Below are positions 44,406-53,907 of a stretch of DNA of 64,000 bases, piece after piece. Both the position numbers and the translations under genes were made by a program. Under the pieces are notes generated by a model. That model worked only from the letters and a program-made list of their open reading frames with translations, was not told where the DNA came from and searched no databases. How positions within the stretch are numbered: the first letter of the stretch is position 1; the number at the start of each line of letters is the position of its first letter. The DNA comes from Deltaproteobacteria bacterium (GTDB lineage Bacteria; Desulfobacterota; Desulfobacteria; Desulfobacterales; Desulfatibacillaceae), in the NCBI GenBank assembly GCA_016235345.1, contig JACRLG010000002.1, positions 317,893 to 381,892 of the forward strand, in the 5' to 3' direction.

Positions 44406-45445
44406 AAAACGGAAAACTCAAGCCAGCAGCCTTCAAAATTCTCGCCGTGGCGCTCTCCCTTGCGGCGGTTCTTACAGTGCTGGAAATCGCGGCCCGGACT
44501 CTTCTCAACACCCGCCACGAAAAATTCTCCAACCGGAGCGACATCTATTTCTCAAACCCCAGGGGCTACCATGTGCTTCTTGGCCGGGCCGGAAACGACC
44601 CGGTTTACGGCCTGCCCTACTACGGCACCCCGGAAGGCTTCCGGCTCCCGGACCGGGACCGGCCGGACGTTAAAAATCTGCCCGAATACCCCCCCAACGT
44701 GCTGGTTCTGGGGGACAGCTTCACCTTCGGCAGGGGCGTGCGCTACGAGGACTCCTACCCCTTTCTGCTGGAAAAGGGCTTAAGGAAAAGCCACCCGAAA
44801 GCGGCTGTGTCAAACCGTGGCAAGGTGGGGGCGAATATTTCTGATGTCCTTCAAATTCTTGATTATTCATTGAAGGACGGCCCCTTTCCCCTGGTCATCT
44901 ACGGATTCGTTTTAAACGACTTCGGGCTGGACAAAAATCGCTTCCCCATAGTCGGCCCCGATTTCATAGACCAGAACAACGGGGGCTTCAGCTACAGCCC
45001 GTTGCGGGCCCACTTCGCCCTTTACGATTTTCTGATGAACCGCATCGACCGCAAGAGGCTCTCCCAAGTCACCACAAAAGCCTACCTGGAATCCTTCACA
45101 GGCCAGCGGGCAGAGGTGGGCTTTGCCGCCCTTTCAGCCATCGACTCCACCGTCTCGGTTCAGGGCGGCAGGCTCGCGGTGGCGCTTTTTCCGCTCCTCT
45201 ACGATTTCCAAAATTATCCATTCTCGGAAATCCACAAAAAAATCGAAATGTTCTGCCGGGAAAAGGGAATATTGCTCATCGATCTCCTTCCGGCCTTTAG
45301 AGCCTGCCGGGCCGAAGACCTCTGGGTGCACCCCACGGACCATCACCCGAACGAGCTTGGCCACAAAATAGCCGCCGATGAAATTTTGCGCTTCCTTCTT
45401 TCAAAGGAAGCCGAAGGACGGCTTGCCCTTCCGGGCGCTTCATGA
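44402..45445 (+). CDS. SGNH/GDSL-type hydrolase, membrane-anchored
   Basis: Starting at the ATG that overlaps the upstream stop (ATGA), the protein is 347 residues: an N-terminal membrane helix (about 12-30), then an SGNH fold with the nucleophile motif VLGDSFTFGRG (Ser about 108) and the C-terminal dyad in HPTDHHPNELGH. Relatives acetylate or deacetylate polysaccharides (AlgX/AlgJ-like or esterases). Coupling with the TPR glycosyltransferase-like gene supports a role in glycan modification. Confidence 0.82.
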   Translation: MKNGKLKPAAFKILAVALSLAAVLTVLEIAARTLLNTRHEKFSNRSDIYFSNPRGYHVLLGRAGNDPVYGLPYYGTPEGFRLPDRDRPDVKNLPEYPPNVLVLGDSFTFGRGVRYEDSYPFLLEKGLRKSHPKAAVSNRGKVGANISDVLQILDYSLKDGPFPLVIYGFVLNDFGLDKNRFPIVGPDFIDQNNGGFSYSPLRAHFALYDFLMNRIDRKRLSQVTTKAYLESFTGQRAEVGFAALSAIDSTVSVQGGRLAVALFPLLYDFQNYPFSEIHKKIEMFCREKGILLIDLLPAFRACRAEDLWVHPTDHHPNELGHKIAADEILRFLLSKEAEGRLALPGAS

Positions 45446-45484
45446 TAATTTCCGAAAAAGGAATAACATTCTTCGGAGAAAGCC

Positions 45485-46564
45485 ATGAATGATATTGATT
45501 TTTCGCCCGCCTGCCGGGTCTGCCTCATAGGAACCCAGCCCATCACGGACCACGCAAAGGCCCTGGACAACGTGGCCGCAACCGCGCCGGCCATACCCTC
45601 CTGGGTTCAGCTTCCGGCTCTCGGCGAGTACATGATTCCCCAGTTTTCCCACGGCCTTCCGGGCATCGTGATTACGCCGGAAAAGGTTTACGTTGACGCG
45701 AAATCCCCCGGTTTCGAGGACGCCCTCCTGGCCTTTTACCAGGAATACCTGGAAGTTGCGGGGCTGGAATCCGTGCCGGACGCCTCCCGCTTCGCCCTGG
45801 CTCCCGAAATAGCACCCGGTTTTTTCGAGTTCGAAAAACGCCTGGAATCCGGCGACCTTGCCCCAATCGCCGTAAAGGGCCAGGTCACCGGCCCCTTCAC
45901 CCTGGCGGTTTCGGTTACGGACCAGGATGGCCGCGCCATTTTCTACGATGAGCGCCTTGGCGACTGCGCGGCAAAGCTCATCGCGCTTCAGACGAGGTGG
46001 CAGGTCGAAAAGCTGGCCGCTTTCGGGCTTCCCGTCATAATCTTTCTGGACGAGCCGGGGCTCTCCGGTTTCGGCTCATCGGCGCTCATCTCCATATCCA
46101 GACAGGCCGCCCTCTCCTGCCTTGCCGAGCCCATAGCCGCCGTGCACGAGATCGGCGAGTACTGCGGCATCCACGTCTGCGGCAACACCGACTGGTCCCT
46201 TGTGTTGGAAAGCGGAATCGACATAGTGAACTTCGACGCTTTCAACTTTTTCGAGCCCTTCGCGGCCTATGGCGACTCCATCCGCACATTCATGAAAAAA
46301 GGCGGAATCATCGCTTGGGGAATAGTTCCCACGGCTGATAAAAACGACATCAGAAACGCCACTGTGGATTCCCTTTACAGCCACTGGGAAAGCTGCCTCC
46401 AAAAAATCGCGGAGCTTGGCCTCGAACGGTCGCTCATATTGGAAAACTCGCTCATAACCCCTGCCTGCGGCCTGGGGTCGCTGGATTACGAGAGCGCCAT
46501 GAAGGTTCTTGGATTGACAAAATCTTTGTCGGAGAGAATCCGGCGCGAAAACAATATCGCTTAA
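45485..46564 (+). CDS. MetE/UroD-superfamily protein
   Basis: The 359-residue TIM-barrel protein resembles the C-terminal half of cobalamin-independent methionine synthase and uroporphyrinogen decarboxylase. Visible landmarks are VKGQVTGPFTLAVSV, IIFLDEPGLSGFGS, and the zinc-ligand-type GIHVCGNTDW. Such stand-alone proteins are often methyltransferases of unknown substrate. AGAAAG precedes the ATG. Confidence 0.8.
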   Translation: MNDIDFSPACRVCLIGTQPITDHAKALDNVAATAPAIPSWVQLPALGEYMIPQFSHGLPGIVITPEKVYVDAKSPGFEDALLAFYQEYLEVAGLESVPDASRFALAPEIAPGFFEFEKRLESGDLAPIAVKGQVTGPFTLAVSVTDQDGRAIFYDERLGDCAAKLIALQTRWQVEKLAAFGLPVIIFLDEPGLSGFGSSALISISRQAALSCLAEPIAAVHEIGEYCGIHVCGNTDWSLVLESGIDIVNFDAFNFFEPFAAYGDSIRTFMKKGGIIAWGIVPTADKNDIRNATVDSLYSHWESCLQKIAELGLERSLILENSLITPACGLGSLDYESAMKVLGLTKSLSERIRRENNIA

Positions 46565-46577
46565 CGGAGCATCAACA

Positions 46578-47423
46578 ATGACTCAAGCTGCCCGCTTTTC
46601 CGGTGACAACCGCTACGTCCTGGACGACGAACTGGCGAAAATCGTCAACATTTCCATGAGCCTTGAAATGCCGCTCCTTTTGAAGGGCGAGCCCGGAACC
46701 GGCAAGACCATGCTGGCCCACGCCATCGCAAACGCCCTTCAGATGCCGCTTCTTATCCTGAACGTCAAAAGCTCCATGAAGCTCGTGGACTGCCTCTACC
46801 AGTACGACACCCTAACGCGCCTGAACGACAGCCGCTTCGGGGACTCCGGCAGGAACGTGGCCGACATAGAGGAGTACCTCCGCATGGGGAAAATCGGCCA
46901 GGCCTTCACCGCCGACCACCGCACCGTGCTTCTGATAGACGAGATCGACAAGGCCGACACCGATTTCCAGGACGACATGCTGGATGTCCTGGACCAGATG
47001 GAGTTCGACATAATCGAAACCGACAGGACCGTCTGCGCCCGCCACCGCCCGGTCATCATCATCACCAGTAACGCCAAAAAGGACCTCTCCGACCCCTTTC
47101 TTGGCCGGTGCAACTTCCACCACATAGCCTTTCCCGACCCCAAGATGATGCGCAAAATAGTCAAGGTGCACTTCCCGGACATCGCCGAGCGCCTCATGGA
47201 AAGCGCGGTATCGGTCTTCTACTCCCTCCGCGAGATGGACGGCGTGGAGAAAAAACCCGCCACCCGCGAACTCATCAACTGGATTCGGGCCCTGTCCGCC
47301 GACCCGGACTTTTCCCCCAAGGCCCTGGAAGGCGGCGACGTGCCCTTCCTGGGAGTCCTGTTCAAAAAAAGCCCGGACTTCGCCAAGGCCCAGGCGGCAA
47401 CGCGAAAAAGAAGCAGGTTTTAG
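46578..47423 (+). CDS. MoxR-family AAA ATPase
   Basis: The 281-residue AAA+ protein has Walker A GEPGTGKT (about residues 37-44), Walker B VLLIDEIDKAD (about 117-127) and a sensor-1 region VIIITSNAKKDLSDPF. MoxR ATPases act as chaperones that insert metal or activate protein complexes together with VWA proteins. The CoxE-like VWA gene 156 bases downstream is the expected partner; a GC-rich hairpin lies between them. Confidence 0.9.
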   Translation: MTQAARFSGDNRYVLDDELAKIVNISMSLEMPLLLKGEPGTGKTMLAHAIANALQMPLLILNVKSSMKLVDCLYQYDTLTRLNDSRFGDSGRNVADIEEYLRMGKIGQAFTADHRTVLLIDEIDKADTDFQDDMLDVLDQMEFDIIETDRTVCARHRPVIIITSNAKKDLSDPFLGRCNFHHIAFPDPKMMRKIVKVHFPDIAERLMESAVSVFYSLREMDGVEKKPATRELINWIRALSADPDFSPKALEGGDVPFLGVLFKKSPDFAKAQAATRKRSRF

Positions 47424-47441
47424 GAAAAGAGGAAAGGATTC

Positions 47442-47499
47442 GCGGGGGAGGGAGGGGAAACCTTTTTTGAAAAAAAGGTTCTCCCCTCACCTCCCCCGC
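47442..47499. repeat. long hairpin C, copy 1
   Basis: GCGGGGGAGGGAGGGG..AACCTTTTTT, loop GA, AAAAAAGGTT.CTCCCCTCACCTCCCCCGC. It is similar to the hairpin at 60176-60233. It probably works as a terminator or processing site behind the MoxR gene. Confidence 0.7.
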
Positions 47500-47579
47500 A
47501 CCCCCTCCCTCCCCTTCCAAAAAACTTTAAGTTATTGAGTTTTAGAGGAATAACACTACCCTTTATTGGTTGCTGAGCC

Positions 47580-48773
47580 ATGTTCATCCCATTTTTTTAC
47601 GAGCTGCGCGACGCCGGGGTTCCGGTGTCCCCCACGGCCTTTCTAACCCTCCAGAAGGCCCTTTCAAAGGGGCTGGTGGAAAACCTGGACGACTTCTACA
47701 CCGCAAGCCGGGCCATACTGGTCAAGAGCGAGCGCTGGTTCGACATGTTCGACCGGCTATTCGCCCATCATTTCGAGGGGGCGGAGCTTGGCGACCTTGA
47801 GGGCGTCGATCTCACGGAGGCGGTGCGGGCGCTTCTGGACGAGTGGCTGAAAGACCCGGCGGAGCTTGCCCAGGCCCTGGGCATGACGGAGGAGGAGCTT
47901 TCCAAGTTCACACCCGATGAGCTGATCAAATATTTCATGGACCGCTTAAAGGACCAGGACGGACGCCACGAGGGCGGCAACCGCTGGATCGGCACGGGCG
48001 GCAGAAGCCCGGTGGGACACTCCGGCCACCACCCCGGCGGAATGAGGGTGGGGGGCGAGAGTCGCAACAAGAGCGCCGTGAAGCTGGCCCTTGAGCGCCG
48101 GTACAAGGACTACTCCCAGGAAGGGCTTTTGAAGGAAGCCACCATCGCGGAGGCCCTCAAACGCTTGCGGCACATGATCCCGGTTGGCCCCAAGGACCGG
48201 GTGAACGTGGATGAAACCATCTACCGCACCACCAAAAACGGCGGCGAAATCGAGATCATCTTCGAGCGCTCCATGAAGGACCGCTTGAAAATCATTCTCG
48301 CCATCGACAACGGCGGCTGGTCCATGGACCCCTACATCCCGGTGGTCCAGACCCTTTTCGACTACGCCCGCGCACAATTCAAGGACATCAAAACCTACTT
48401 TTTCCACAACACCATCTACGGCTCGGTTTGGGAAGACCCCACCCGGCGTAAAAAGGCCGTGCGCATAACCGACCTCGCCCGCCGCGACCCGGACACCCGG
48501 CTCATAATACTTGGCGACGCAAGCATGGCCCCCTACGAGCTTCTGGCCCGTGACGGCTCCATGTACATCGACGAGCGCAGCGGAATTCCATCGTTGGAGC
48601 AGCTCCGCTTTCTGGCCGAGACCTTCCCCCACAACGTGTGGCTGAACCCCGTGCCCTCCCGCATGTGGCACTACACCCGCACAATAGCCCTTGTCCGTGA
48701 CGTTTTCCCCATGTTCGAGCTGACCCTGGACGGCCTCGACCAGGCGGTGGCCAAGCTGATGAGGAAGAATTAA
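47580..48773 (+). CDS. CoxE-like VWA protein
   Basis: This 397-residue partner-type protein for MoxR has a helical N-terminal half (about 1-150), a Gly/His-rich region (GGRSPVGHSGHHPGG), and a VWA-like C-terminal domain (about 225-397). The metal-binding site is degenerate: DNGGWSM in place of DxSxS. The C-terminal RDVFPMFELTLDGLDQAV matches CoxE/YehP-type ends. No clear ribosome-binding site precedes the ATG. Confidence 0.82.
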   Translation: MFIPFFYELRDAGVPVSPTAFLTLQKALSKGLVENLDDFYTASRAILVKSERWFDMFDRLFAHHFEGAELGDLEGVDLTEAVRALLDEWLKDPAELAQALGMTEEELSKFTPDELIKYFMDRLKDQDGRHEGGNRWIGTGGRSPVGHSGHHPGGMRVGGESRNKSAVKLALERRYKDYSQEGLLKEATIAEALKRLRHMIPVGPKDRVNVDETIYRTTKNGGEIEIIFERSMKDRLKIILAIDNGGWSMDPYIPVVQTLFDYARAQFKDIKTYFFHNTIYGSVWEDPTRRKKAVRITDLARRDPDTRLIILGDASMAPYELLARDGSMYIDERSGIPSLEQLRFLAETFPHNVWLNPVPSRMWHYTRTIALVRDVFPMFELTLDGLDQAVAKLMRKN

Positions 48774-48784
48774 TGGTGAACAAT

Positions 48785-49732
48785 ATGCCGGAAAAACGAA
48801 AACCAAAAAAACCTGTAAATAGAAAAATCAAGTATTGTAAAATAAATGACTGTGATGTTATCGACAAGGAGTCGCTAAGAAAATTTAGGAAAAAGAGGGT
48901 ACATTGGTTTAAATGGTTATATAATGATTTAAATTCAATAGAAAATCAAATAGTTTCATTGGTTTGGGATTATGGCATTTTTTTAGTTGTCAATGAATTA
49001 CGAAGACTTGCTGAAGATAATCCTAAATCAGGTATCGGTTTTAATAGCGATATAATAGACTTTTTTGATAGGAGTTTTGTTACAATGCAAACTGTTGGTA
49101 TCAGGCGAATTATTGACAAATCAAGCCTTAATGAAAAAAAGAACAAAGAAAACGAAAAGCGCGCTGTAATTTCATTGCCTAAAATTATTCAAGATATCTC
49201 AAACCATATCGACTTAATTACTAGAGAAAATTATATATGTTATAACGGACTTCCTTACGAATTAACGCCAGAGAGCGATGATTTGAATAAATTATTACAT
49301 AATGAACGTCATAAAAATTTTGATTTATTGGCCGCAACAGAGCCTGGCATGAGAAGTCGAGGTGAGTTTATCAAAGTTGATATACTATATAAGTTCAAAA
49401 AAGAAATTGATAAATGCGAGAACGTTAAAACCATTGTTGATAAATTTATTGCCCATGCCGCAGCGCCAGAAACAATAAAACTTTTAAGCGCTGAAGAAAA
49501 ATCGGTAACTTTAGCACAACTAAAAAGCTACCACATAATAATATATCAAGTAGCTCGTTTCATATCATATAATATTTTATCTGAAGCAATTGGCGGGCTG
49601 CCTGTTCCTCAGTATAATTTGCTGGAAAATCTTGATAAAAAATGGGGCGATAAAGAAGATTTGGAGCAAGCCCAAGAAAAGTGGGATGAATTTGGAGAGG
49701 AAATCAGGGGATGGCAATTTTCTTCGCACTGA
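48785..49732 (+). CDS. AT-rich HEPN-like (AbiU2-type?) protein
   Basis: The frame opens at 48773, overlapping the upstream stop (TAATG); I prefer the second ATG at 48785 (315 residues). The protein is helical and Lys/Asn-rich, with the segment VDKFIAHAAAP (about residue 218) resembling the catalytic R/D-K-x-x-A-H motif of AbiU2-type HEPN proteins, which are RNases in abortive infection or toxin systems. Base composition (about one third GC) differs strongly from both neighbours, which points to recent transfer. Assignment is tentative. Confidence 0.6.
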   Translation: MPEKRKPKKPVNRKIKYCKINDCDVIDKESLRKFRKKRVHWFKWLYNDLNSIENQIVSLVWDYGIFLVVNELRRLAEDNPKSGIGFNSDIIDFFDRSFVTMQTVGIRRIIDKSSLNEKKNKENEKRAVISLPKIIQDISNHIDLITRENYICYNGLPYELTPESDDLNKLLHNERHKNFDLLAATEPGMRSRGEFIKVDILYKFKKEIDKCENVKTIVDKFIAHAAAPETIKLLSAEEKSVTLAQLKSYHIIIYQVARFISYNILSEAIGGLPVPQYNLLENLDKKWGDKEDLEQAQEKWDEFGEEIRGWQFSSH

Positions 49733-49823
49733 CAGGCAATGACAGCCATACCCAATAACGATAGTGGTGAACAACGGGACTCGCGGTCCCCCGCTACAGC
49801 AACATAGAAGGAATGATTCACCG

Positions 49824-50981
49824 ATGAGCCGTTTGACGGAAATCCGCCGCATCCTGGATGAAAACCAGGACGGCTTTCTTGCCAAAAGGGCCACCCGGAA
49901 CGGGCAGGCCCTTAGGCGCAAGGCCGAGGAGGTGGTGGAGTCGGGCTACCGCCAGGAGTTTTCACTGGACTCCGACCGCATACTCCACTCCCGCGCCTAC
50001 GCCCGCTACATAGACAAGACCCAGGTCTTTTATCTGATCGTCAACGACCACATAACCCACCGGGTCCTCCACGTTCAGCTCGTAAGCAAGATCGCAAGGA
50101 CCATAGGCAGGTTTTTGAGGCTGAACGAGGATTTGATCGAAGCCATCGCCCTTGGGCACGACATCGGCCACACCCCCTTCGGCCACGACGGCGAGAGCTT
50201 CCTCTCGGCCCTGTGCAAGGAACACGGCATAGGGAAGTTTTTCCACAACATCCAGAGCGTGCAGTTCCTGGACCGGGTTGAGCGCCAGGGCGCGGGCTGG
50301 AACCTCTGCCTCCAGACCCTTGACGGCATCCTCTGCCACGACGGCGAGGTCCACAACAAGCGCCTTGTCTGCGACCCCTTAAGGACATTCGCCGAGCTTG
50401 ACCGGCTGATGGAAAAGACCGTAAAGGGCGAGCCCGCCTTCCTGGTTCCCATGACCCCCGAAGGCTGCGTGGTGCGCCTTGCCGACACAATAGCCTACAT
50501 CGGGCGCGACATCGAGGACGCCATACGGCTTTCCATCATAAATCGATCGGACATACCCGCCGGATGCGTCAAGGTTCTGGGCGACTCCAACGGAACCATA
50601 GTCCATAACCTTGTGACCGACGTCATCACCGCCAGCGAAAACGAAATATGGGTGGGCTTTTCCGACGAGGTGAGCGAGGCCCTTTCAAGGCTCAAGATTT
50701 TCAATCTGGAGCGCATCTACAGGCACCCGGAGGTGAAGCTCCACTATCTCGACCTGAAAAAGCTCTTCGGCCTGCTTTTTGAGCGCTACCTGGAAGACAT
50801 CGTGCGCGACAGGCGCGAAAGCGTGATCTTTTCGGGCTTTCTGAAGGAAAAGAGCGAGGACTACCTTACGGGCCACAGGCCGGAGGAAATGGTGCGCGAC
50901 TTCATCGCGGGCATGACCGACCAGTACTTTCTCCAGCAATGCCCGGAAGACATGAGGCCCACTCTCCGAAGAATACCTTGA
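49824..50981 (+). CDS. dGTPase-like HD-domain phosphohydrolase
   Basis: I start at the ATG 49824, with GGAA upstream (385 residues). HD-domain landmarks of the dGTP triphosphohydrolase family are HRVLHVQLVSKIART, ALGHDIGHTPFGHDGE, HDGEVHNKR and DTIAYIGRDIEDA. Such enzymes remove triphosphate from dNTPs, limiting nucleotide pools, and some act against phage. It lies directly behind the AT-rich HEPN-like gene. Confidence 0.88.
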   Translation: MSRLTEIRRILDENQDGFLAKRATRNGQALRRKAEEVVESGYRQEFSLDSDRILHSRAYARYIDKTQVFYLIVNDHITHRVLHVQLVSKIARTIGRFLRLNEDLIEAIALGHDIGHTPFGHDGESFLSALCKEHGIGKFFHNIQSVQFLDRVERQGAGWNLCLQTLDGILCHDGEVHNKRLVCDPLRTFAELDRLMEKTVKGEPAFLVPMTPEGCVVRLADTIAYIGRDIEDAIRLSIINRSDIPAGCVKVLGDSNGTIVHNLVTDVITASENEIWVGFSDEVSEALSRLKIFNLERIYRHPEVKLHYLDLKKLFGLLFERYLEDIVRDRRESVIFSGFLKEKSEDYLTGHRPEEMVRDFIAGMTDQYFLQQCPEDMRPTLRRIP

Positions 50982-50988
50982 GGACAAA

Positions 50989-51432
50989 ATGGAAAAAAAA
51001 CTCCGCATCATATTTCTTTGCACGGGAAATTCCTGCCGGAGCCAGATGGCCGAGGCCTTCACCAACCGGCTGAAAGGGGATTCCATCGAGGCAAGGTCCG
51101 CCGGAGTGGAGACCCACGGATTGAATCCCCTGGCAGTGAAGGTCATGGCCGAGGCCGGAATCGACATCTCCAATGCCAGGAGCAAGCACGTGGCGGAGTT
51201 CGACGACGAGTCCTTCGATTACGCCGTAACCCTCTGCGATTCCGCCAGGGCCGCCTGCCCGGTGATGCCGCCGCCCATAAAGATGCGCCACGTCGGCTTC
51301 GACGATCCGCCCGCCCTGGCCAAGGACGCGAAAACCGAGGAGGAGGCCCTGGCCCATTATAGAAGGGTGAGGGACGAAATCCGCGCCTTCGTGGAAAAGC
51401 TGCCGGGCGTCCTGGAAAATCCCCCGGCCTGA
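50989..51432 (+). CDS. arsC: ArsC-type low-molecular-weight phosphatase fold protein
   Basis: The 147-residue protein has the P-loop CTGNSCRSQMAEAF and the redox cysteine pair in VTLCDSARAACP, as in thioredoxin-dependent arsenate reductases, which reduce arsenate to arsenite using three cysteines. It begins seven bases after the HD gene. No arsenite exporter or ArsR gene is in the window. Confidence 0.88.
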   Translation: MEKKLRIIFLCTGNSCRSQMAEAFTNRLKGDSIEARSAGVETHGLNPLAVKVMAEAGIDISNARSKHVAEFDDESFDYAVTLCDSARAACPVMPPPIKMRHVGFDDPPALAKDAKTEEEALAHYRRVRDEIRAFVEKLPGVLENPPA

Positions 51433-51458
51433 CGCTTCGCCAAAACCGAAAGCCCCTG

Positions 51459-51977
51459 ATGGACCCCATCCACCGGCCCGAAACCCTTCAGCGCGACCTT
51501 CAATTCATGGCCCTTGCGCTAAGGGAGGCGGAAAAGGCGGGGGACCGGGGCGAGGTCCCGGTGGGCGCGGTCCTGGTCCTCGACGACGGCAGGTTTTTTT
51601 CCGCCGGAAACTCCGTTATAGGGCTCTCCGACCCCACCGCCCACGCGGAAATTCTGGCCATCAGGGCAGCGGCCTGTGAAATCGGCAACTACCGACTAGT
51701 GAAAAGCGCACTTTACTCTACCATCGAACCCTGCATAATGTGCATGAGCGCTATAATTCACTCACGGGTGGACCGGGTGGTTTTCGGGGCCTTCGACCCC
51801 CGCTGGGGCGGGGCCGGGTCAATCGCGAGCCTCCACCAGGACCTGCGCCTTAACCATCATCCCCTGGTGACAGCCGGGGTCATGGAAGAGCCATGCAAGG
51901 GCCTGATCCGGGATTTTTTCCGCGAAAGACGCGCCGGGGCTGTCAAAATAAAGGATGCGCCGGAAACCGCTGACTGA
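51459..51977 (+). CDS. tadA: tRNA-specific adenosine deaminase
   Basis: This 172-residue cytidine-deaminase-fold enzyme converts A34 to inosine in tRNA-Arg(ACG). Zinc-site motifs are HAEILA and PCIMCMSAI, with VPVGAVLV upstream. Length is normal for the family. It is 26 bases behind arsC. Confidence 0.93.
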   Translation: MDPIHRPETLQRDLQFMALALREAEKAGDRGEVPVGAVLVLDDGRFFSAGNSVIGLSDPTAHAEILAIRAAACEIGNYRLVKSALYSTIEPCIMCMSAIIHSRVDRVVFGAFDPRWGGAGSIASLHQDLRLNHHPLVTAGVMEEPCKGLIRDFFRERRAGAVKIKDAPETAD

Positions 51978-52054
51978 AATCGGCGCTGTTGACTATCCCG
52001 TTGTATCTGGTATAATTATCAAAATTGTTCTTCCGCCTCCCTCGGAGCATCCTA

Positions 52055-53614
52055 ATGGGCGCAAGCCGGTACAACGTGATTTTTTCAGGGGTCATCTATC
52101 CGGGGAAAAACCGCGAAAACGTGAAGCGGAACCTCGGAAAGCTCCTTTCCCTGGAACCGCCTCAGGTTGACGAACTTTTCGCAACCAAGGGCGCGGTGAT
52201 CCGGCAGAGCACGGACCTTGAAACCGCCCTCTCCTTCGTGAAGCTCTTCGAGGAGGCGGGGGCCGTGTGCACCATGCAGGTGGCCGAAGGCAGGGCGGCC
52301 CACGCAGCCCCCTTCACGCCCAAGACCCCGGCGGTCAAAACCATCGCGGTTCTGCCCCTCAACATGATTCCCGCCGACCCTCTTTTCGCCCCCTCCACGG
52401 TGCCGCGCATAGGCGCATGGGACCAGGGTTTCGACACCAACCGCATGGACAACCCCAACCTGGACTTCGCCGACATAAGGCTCGCCACCGTTTTCAGCAA
52501 GGCCGCAGGCGAGGACAAGCAGCATTTCGTCTTCTTCTTTCTGGCGGGCCAGCGAAGGCCCTTTCTGGTGGACGCCAGCAAGATCGCCTTCAACGAGTTT
52601 CCGGACGTGAAATGCCAGATGCTTTTTTCCTCGTTGAGGAAATTCCTGCACCACCTTCTTCACCAGGCTCCACAGGTCATGCTGGACAAGCCCACCTACG
52701 ATTTCCTCAAGGGTGCGGCCCCGCTCCTTTTAAAGCCGGAGCCCATAGCTCTCGCCACCAGCCTTGGAAAGGCCCTGGAAACCCCGGAGGCCCTGGCCAA
52801 GATCGAGCGCCTGCCCGTGCCGGAAAAGGAATCCAAGACTGCCGCAGCCTGGGAAAGGGTTCTGGCCGAAAAGCCCAAGCCCGCCCCCCAAAGCCTTTTT
52901 AAGCCCGAAACCGACAAGGTGAAGGACCACTGGCGGGGGCCGTCCCTTGAGATGATAACGGCCCGCGCGCCCGCTGCGCCCCTGTGCAGAAGAATCCTGG
53001 CGTCCAGCCACACCCTTTTTATCACGTCCTCCCTTTTCCTGTGCATGTGGATACCCGTAGACCTTTACATGCTGGCCCACAGCGGCAGCGGCATCATCAC
53101 CACCTTCCGCGAAAACCTGCCGGGCGTTCCGGCGGCACGGGGGCTTCTACTGGTGGCCGCCGCCCTTTGCGCCATCTACATAGAGGTTTTATCCGAAAAG
53201 CCCGGAGGCCAGACCCTGGGCCAGAAGCTCGCGGGCGTCCGGGTGGTGACTGAAGACGGCCAGGAGGCCCAGGGCCTGGACATCTGGTTCATGCGCTTCA
53301 TCGGCCATACACTCCAGATTCTCACCTTCGGTCTCGCCCTATTCGCCTGCTTCTACTCAAAGGAAAAATCGGGCCTTGCGGACATCCTCTCACGCACCCG
53401 ACAGGTGACCACCCAGGAAAAACCCGCCCTTCTGTGGCAGCCTCTCCCGTTTCTGCTCTTTTTCACCCTGGTCAACACGGTTTTTTCGTACAGGCAGATA
53501 TGGACCAGCATCCCGGAAGGCGTCATCCTCTGGTGCCTGGGCGTCCTGTTCTGGCTTGGGGTGTTTTTCGGATACCGCTCATGGAGCCGGAGCCTCTTCA
53601 CCAAGGCCAAGTAA
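52055..53614 (+). CDS. RDD-family membrane protein with long N-terminal region
   Basis: Starting at the ATG after GGAG (519 residues). The N-terminal part (about 1-310) is soluble, begins SRYNVIFSGVIYPGKNREN and includes a segment (about 85-225) of PilZ- or PH-like beta pattern. The C-terminal part is an RDD domain with about five membrane helices and SEKPGGQTLGQKLAGVRVV. RDD proteins may act in transport or membrane insertion; the role here is unknown. A terminator follows. Confidence 0.78.
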   Translation: MGASRYNVIFSGVIYPGKNRENVKRNLGKLLSLEPPQVDELFATKGAVIRQSTDLETALSFVKLFEEAGAVCTMQVAEGRAAHAAPFTPKTPAVKTIAVLPLNMIPADPLFAPSTVPRIGAWDQGFDTNRMDNPNLDFADIRLATVFSKAAGEDKQHFVFFFLAGQRRPFLVDASKIAFNEFPDVKCQMLFSSLRKFLHHLLHQAPQVMLDKPTYDFLKGAAPLLLKPEPIALATSLGKALETPEALAKIERLPVPEKESKTAAAWERVLAEKPKPAPQSLFKPETDKVKDHWRGPSLEMITARAPAAPLCRRILASSHTLFITSSLFLCMWIPVDLYMLAHSGSGIITTFRENLPGVPAARGLLLVAAALCAIYIEVLSEKPGGQTLGQKLAGVRVVTEDGQEAQGLDIWFMRFIGHTLQILTFGLALFACFYSKEKSGLADILSRTRQVTTQEKPALLWQPLPFLLFFTLVNTVFSYRQIWTSIPEGVILWCLGVLFWLGVFFGYRSWSRSLFTKAK

Positions 53615-53647
53615 GCGCCCTCCAATAAAAAATTTTTCCGCCTGAAA

Positions 53648-53679
53648 CGCCGGGGATTGTTCGGTCCCCGGCGCTTTTT
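53648..53679 (+). terminator. terminator behind the RDD gene
   Basis: CGCCGGGGA-TTGTTCGG-TCCCCGGCG followed by CTTTTTG. Confidence 0.88.
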
Positions 53680-53714
53680 GTTAAAACGGCTGTCGAAACG
53701 TCCGTCAAAACCGC

Positions 53715-53743
53715 TTGACACAAACTTTACGACAGACTAATTG
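53715..53743 (+). promoter_or_regulatory. promoter of the rpsF operon
   Basis: TTGACA, a 17-base spacer and TAATTG lie 165 bases before rpsF. The GC-rich leader (53750-53907) has several short inverted repeats and could carry an S6:S18 autoregulatory site, which I cannot prove by eye. Confidence 0.65.
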
Positions 53744-53907
53744 ATTCGGGTTTGGCGTCCGTAATTTTTGCGGTACGCCCGGAAAGGGGCGGGCGCCTCT
53801 TTCCGACACGCGCCTTAACGGCGCACACGGGCAAAGCCGGGACAGTCCCGGCGCCGTCCTTGCTCCGCCTGTAACTTCGGGCGGGGCTATATCCACAAGG
53901 AGGGGTA

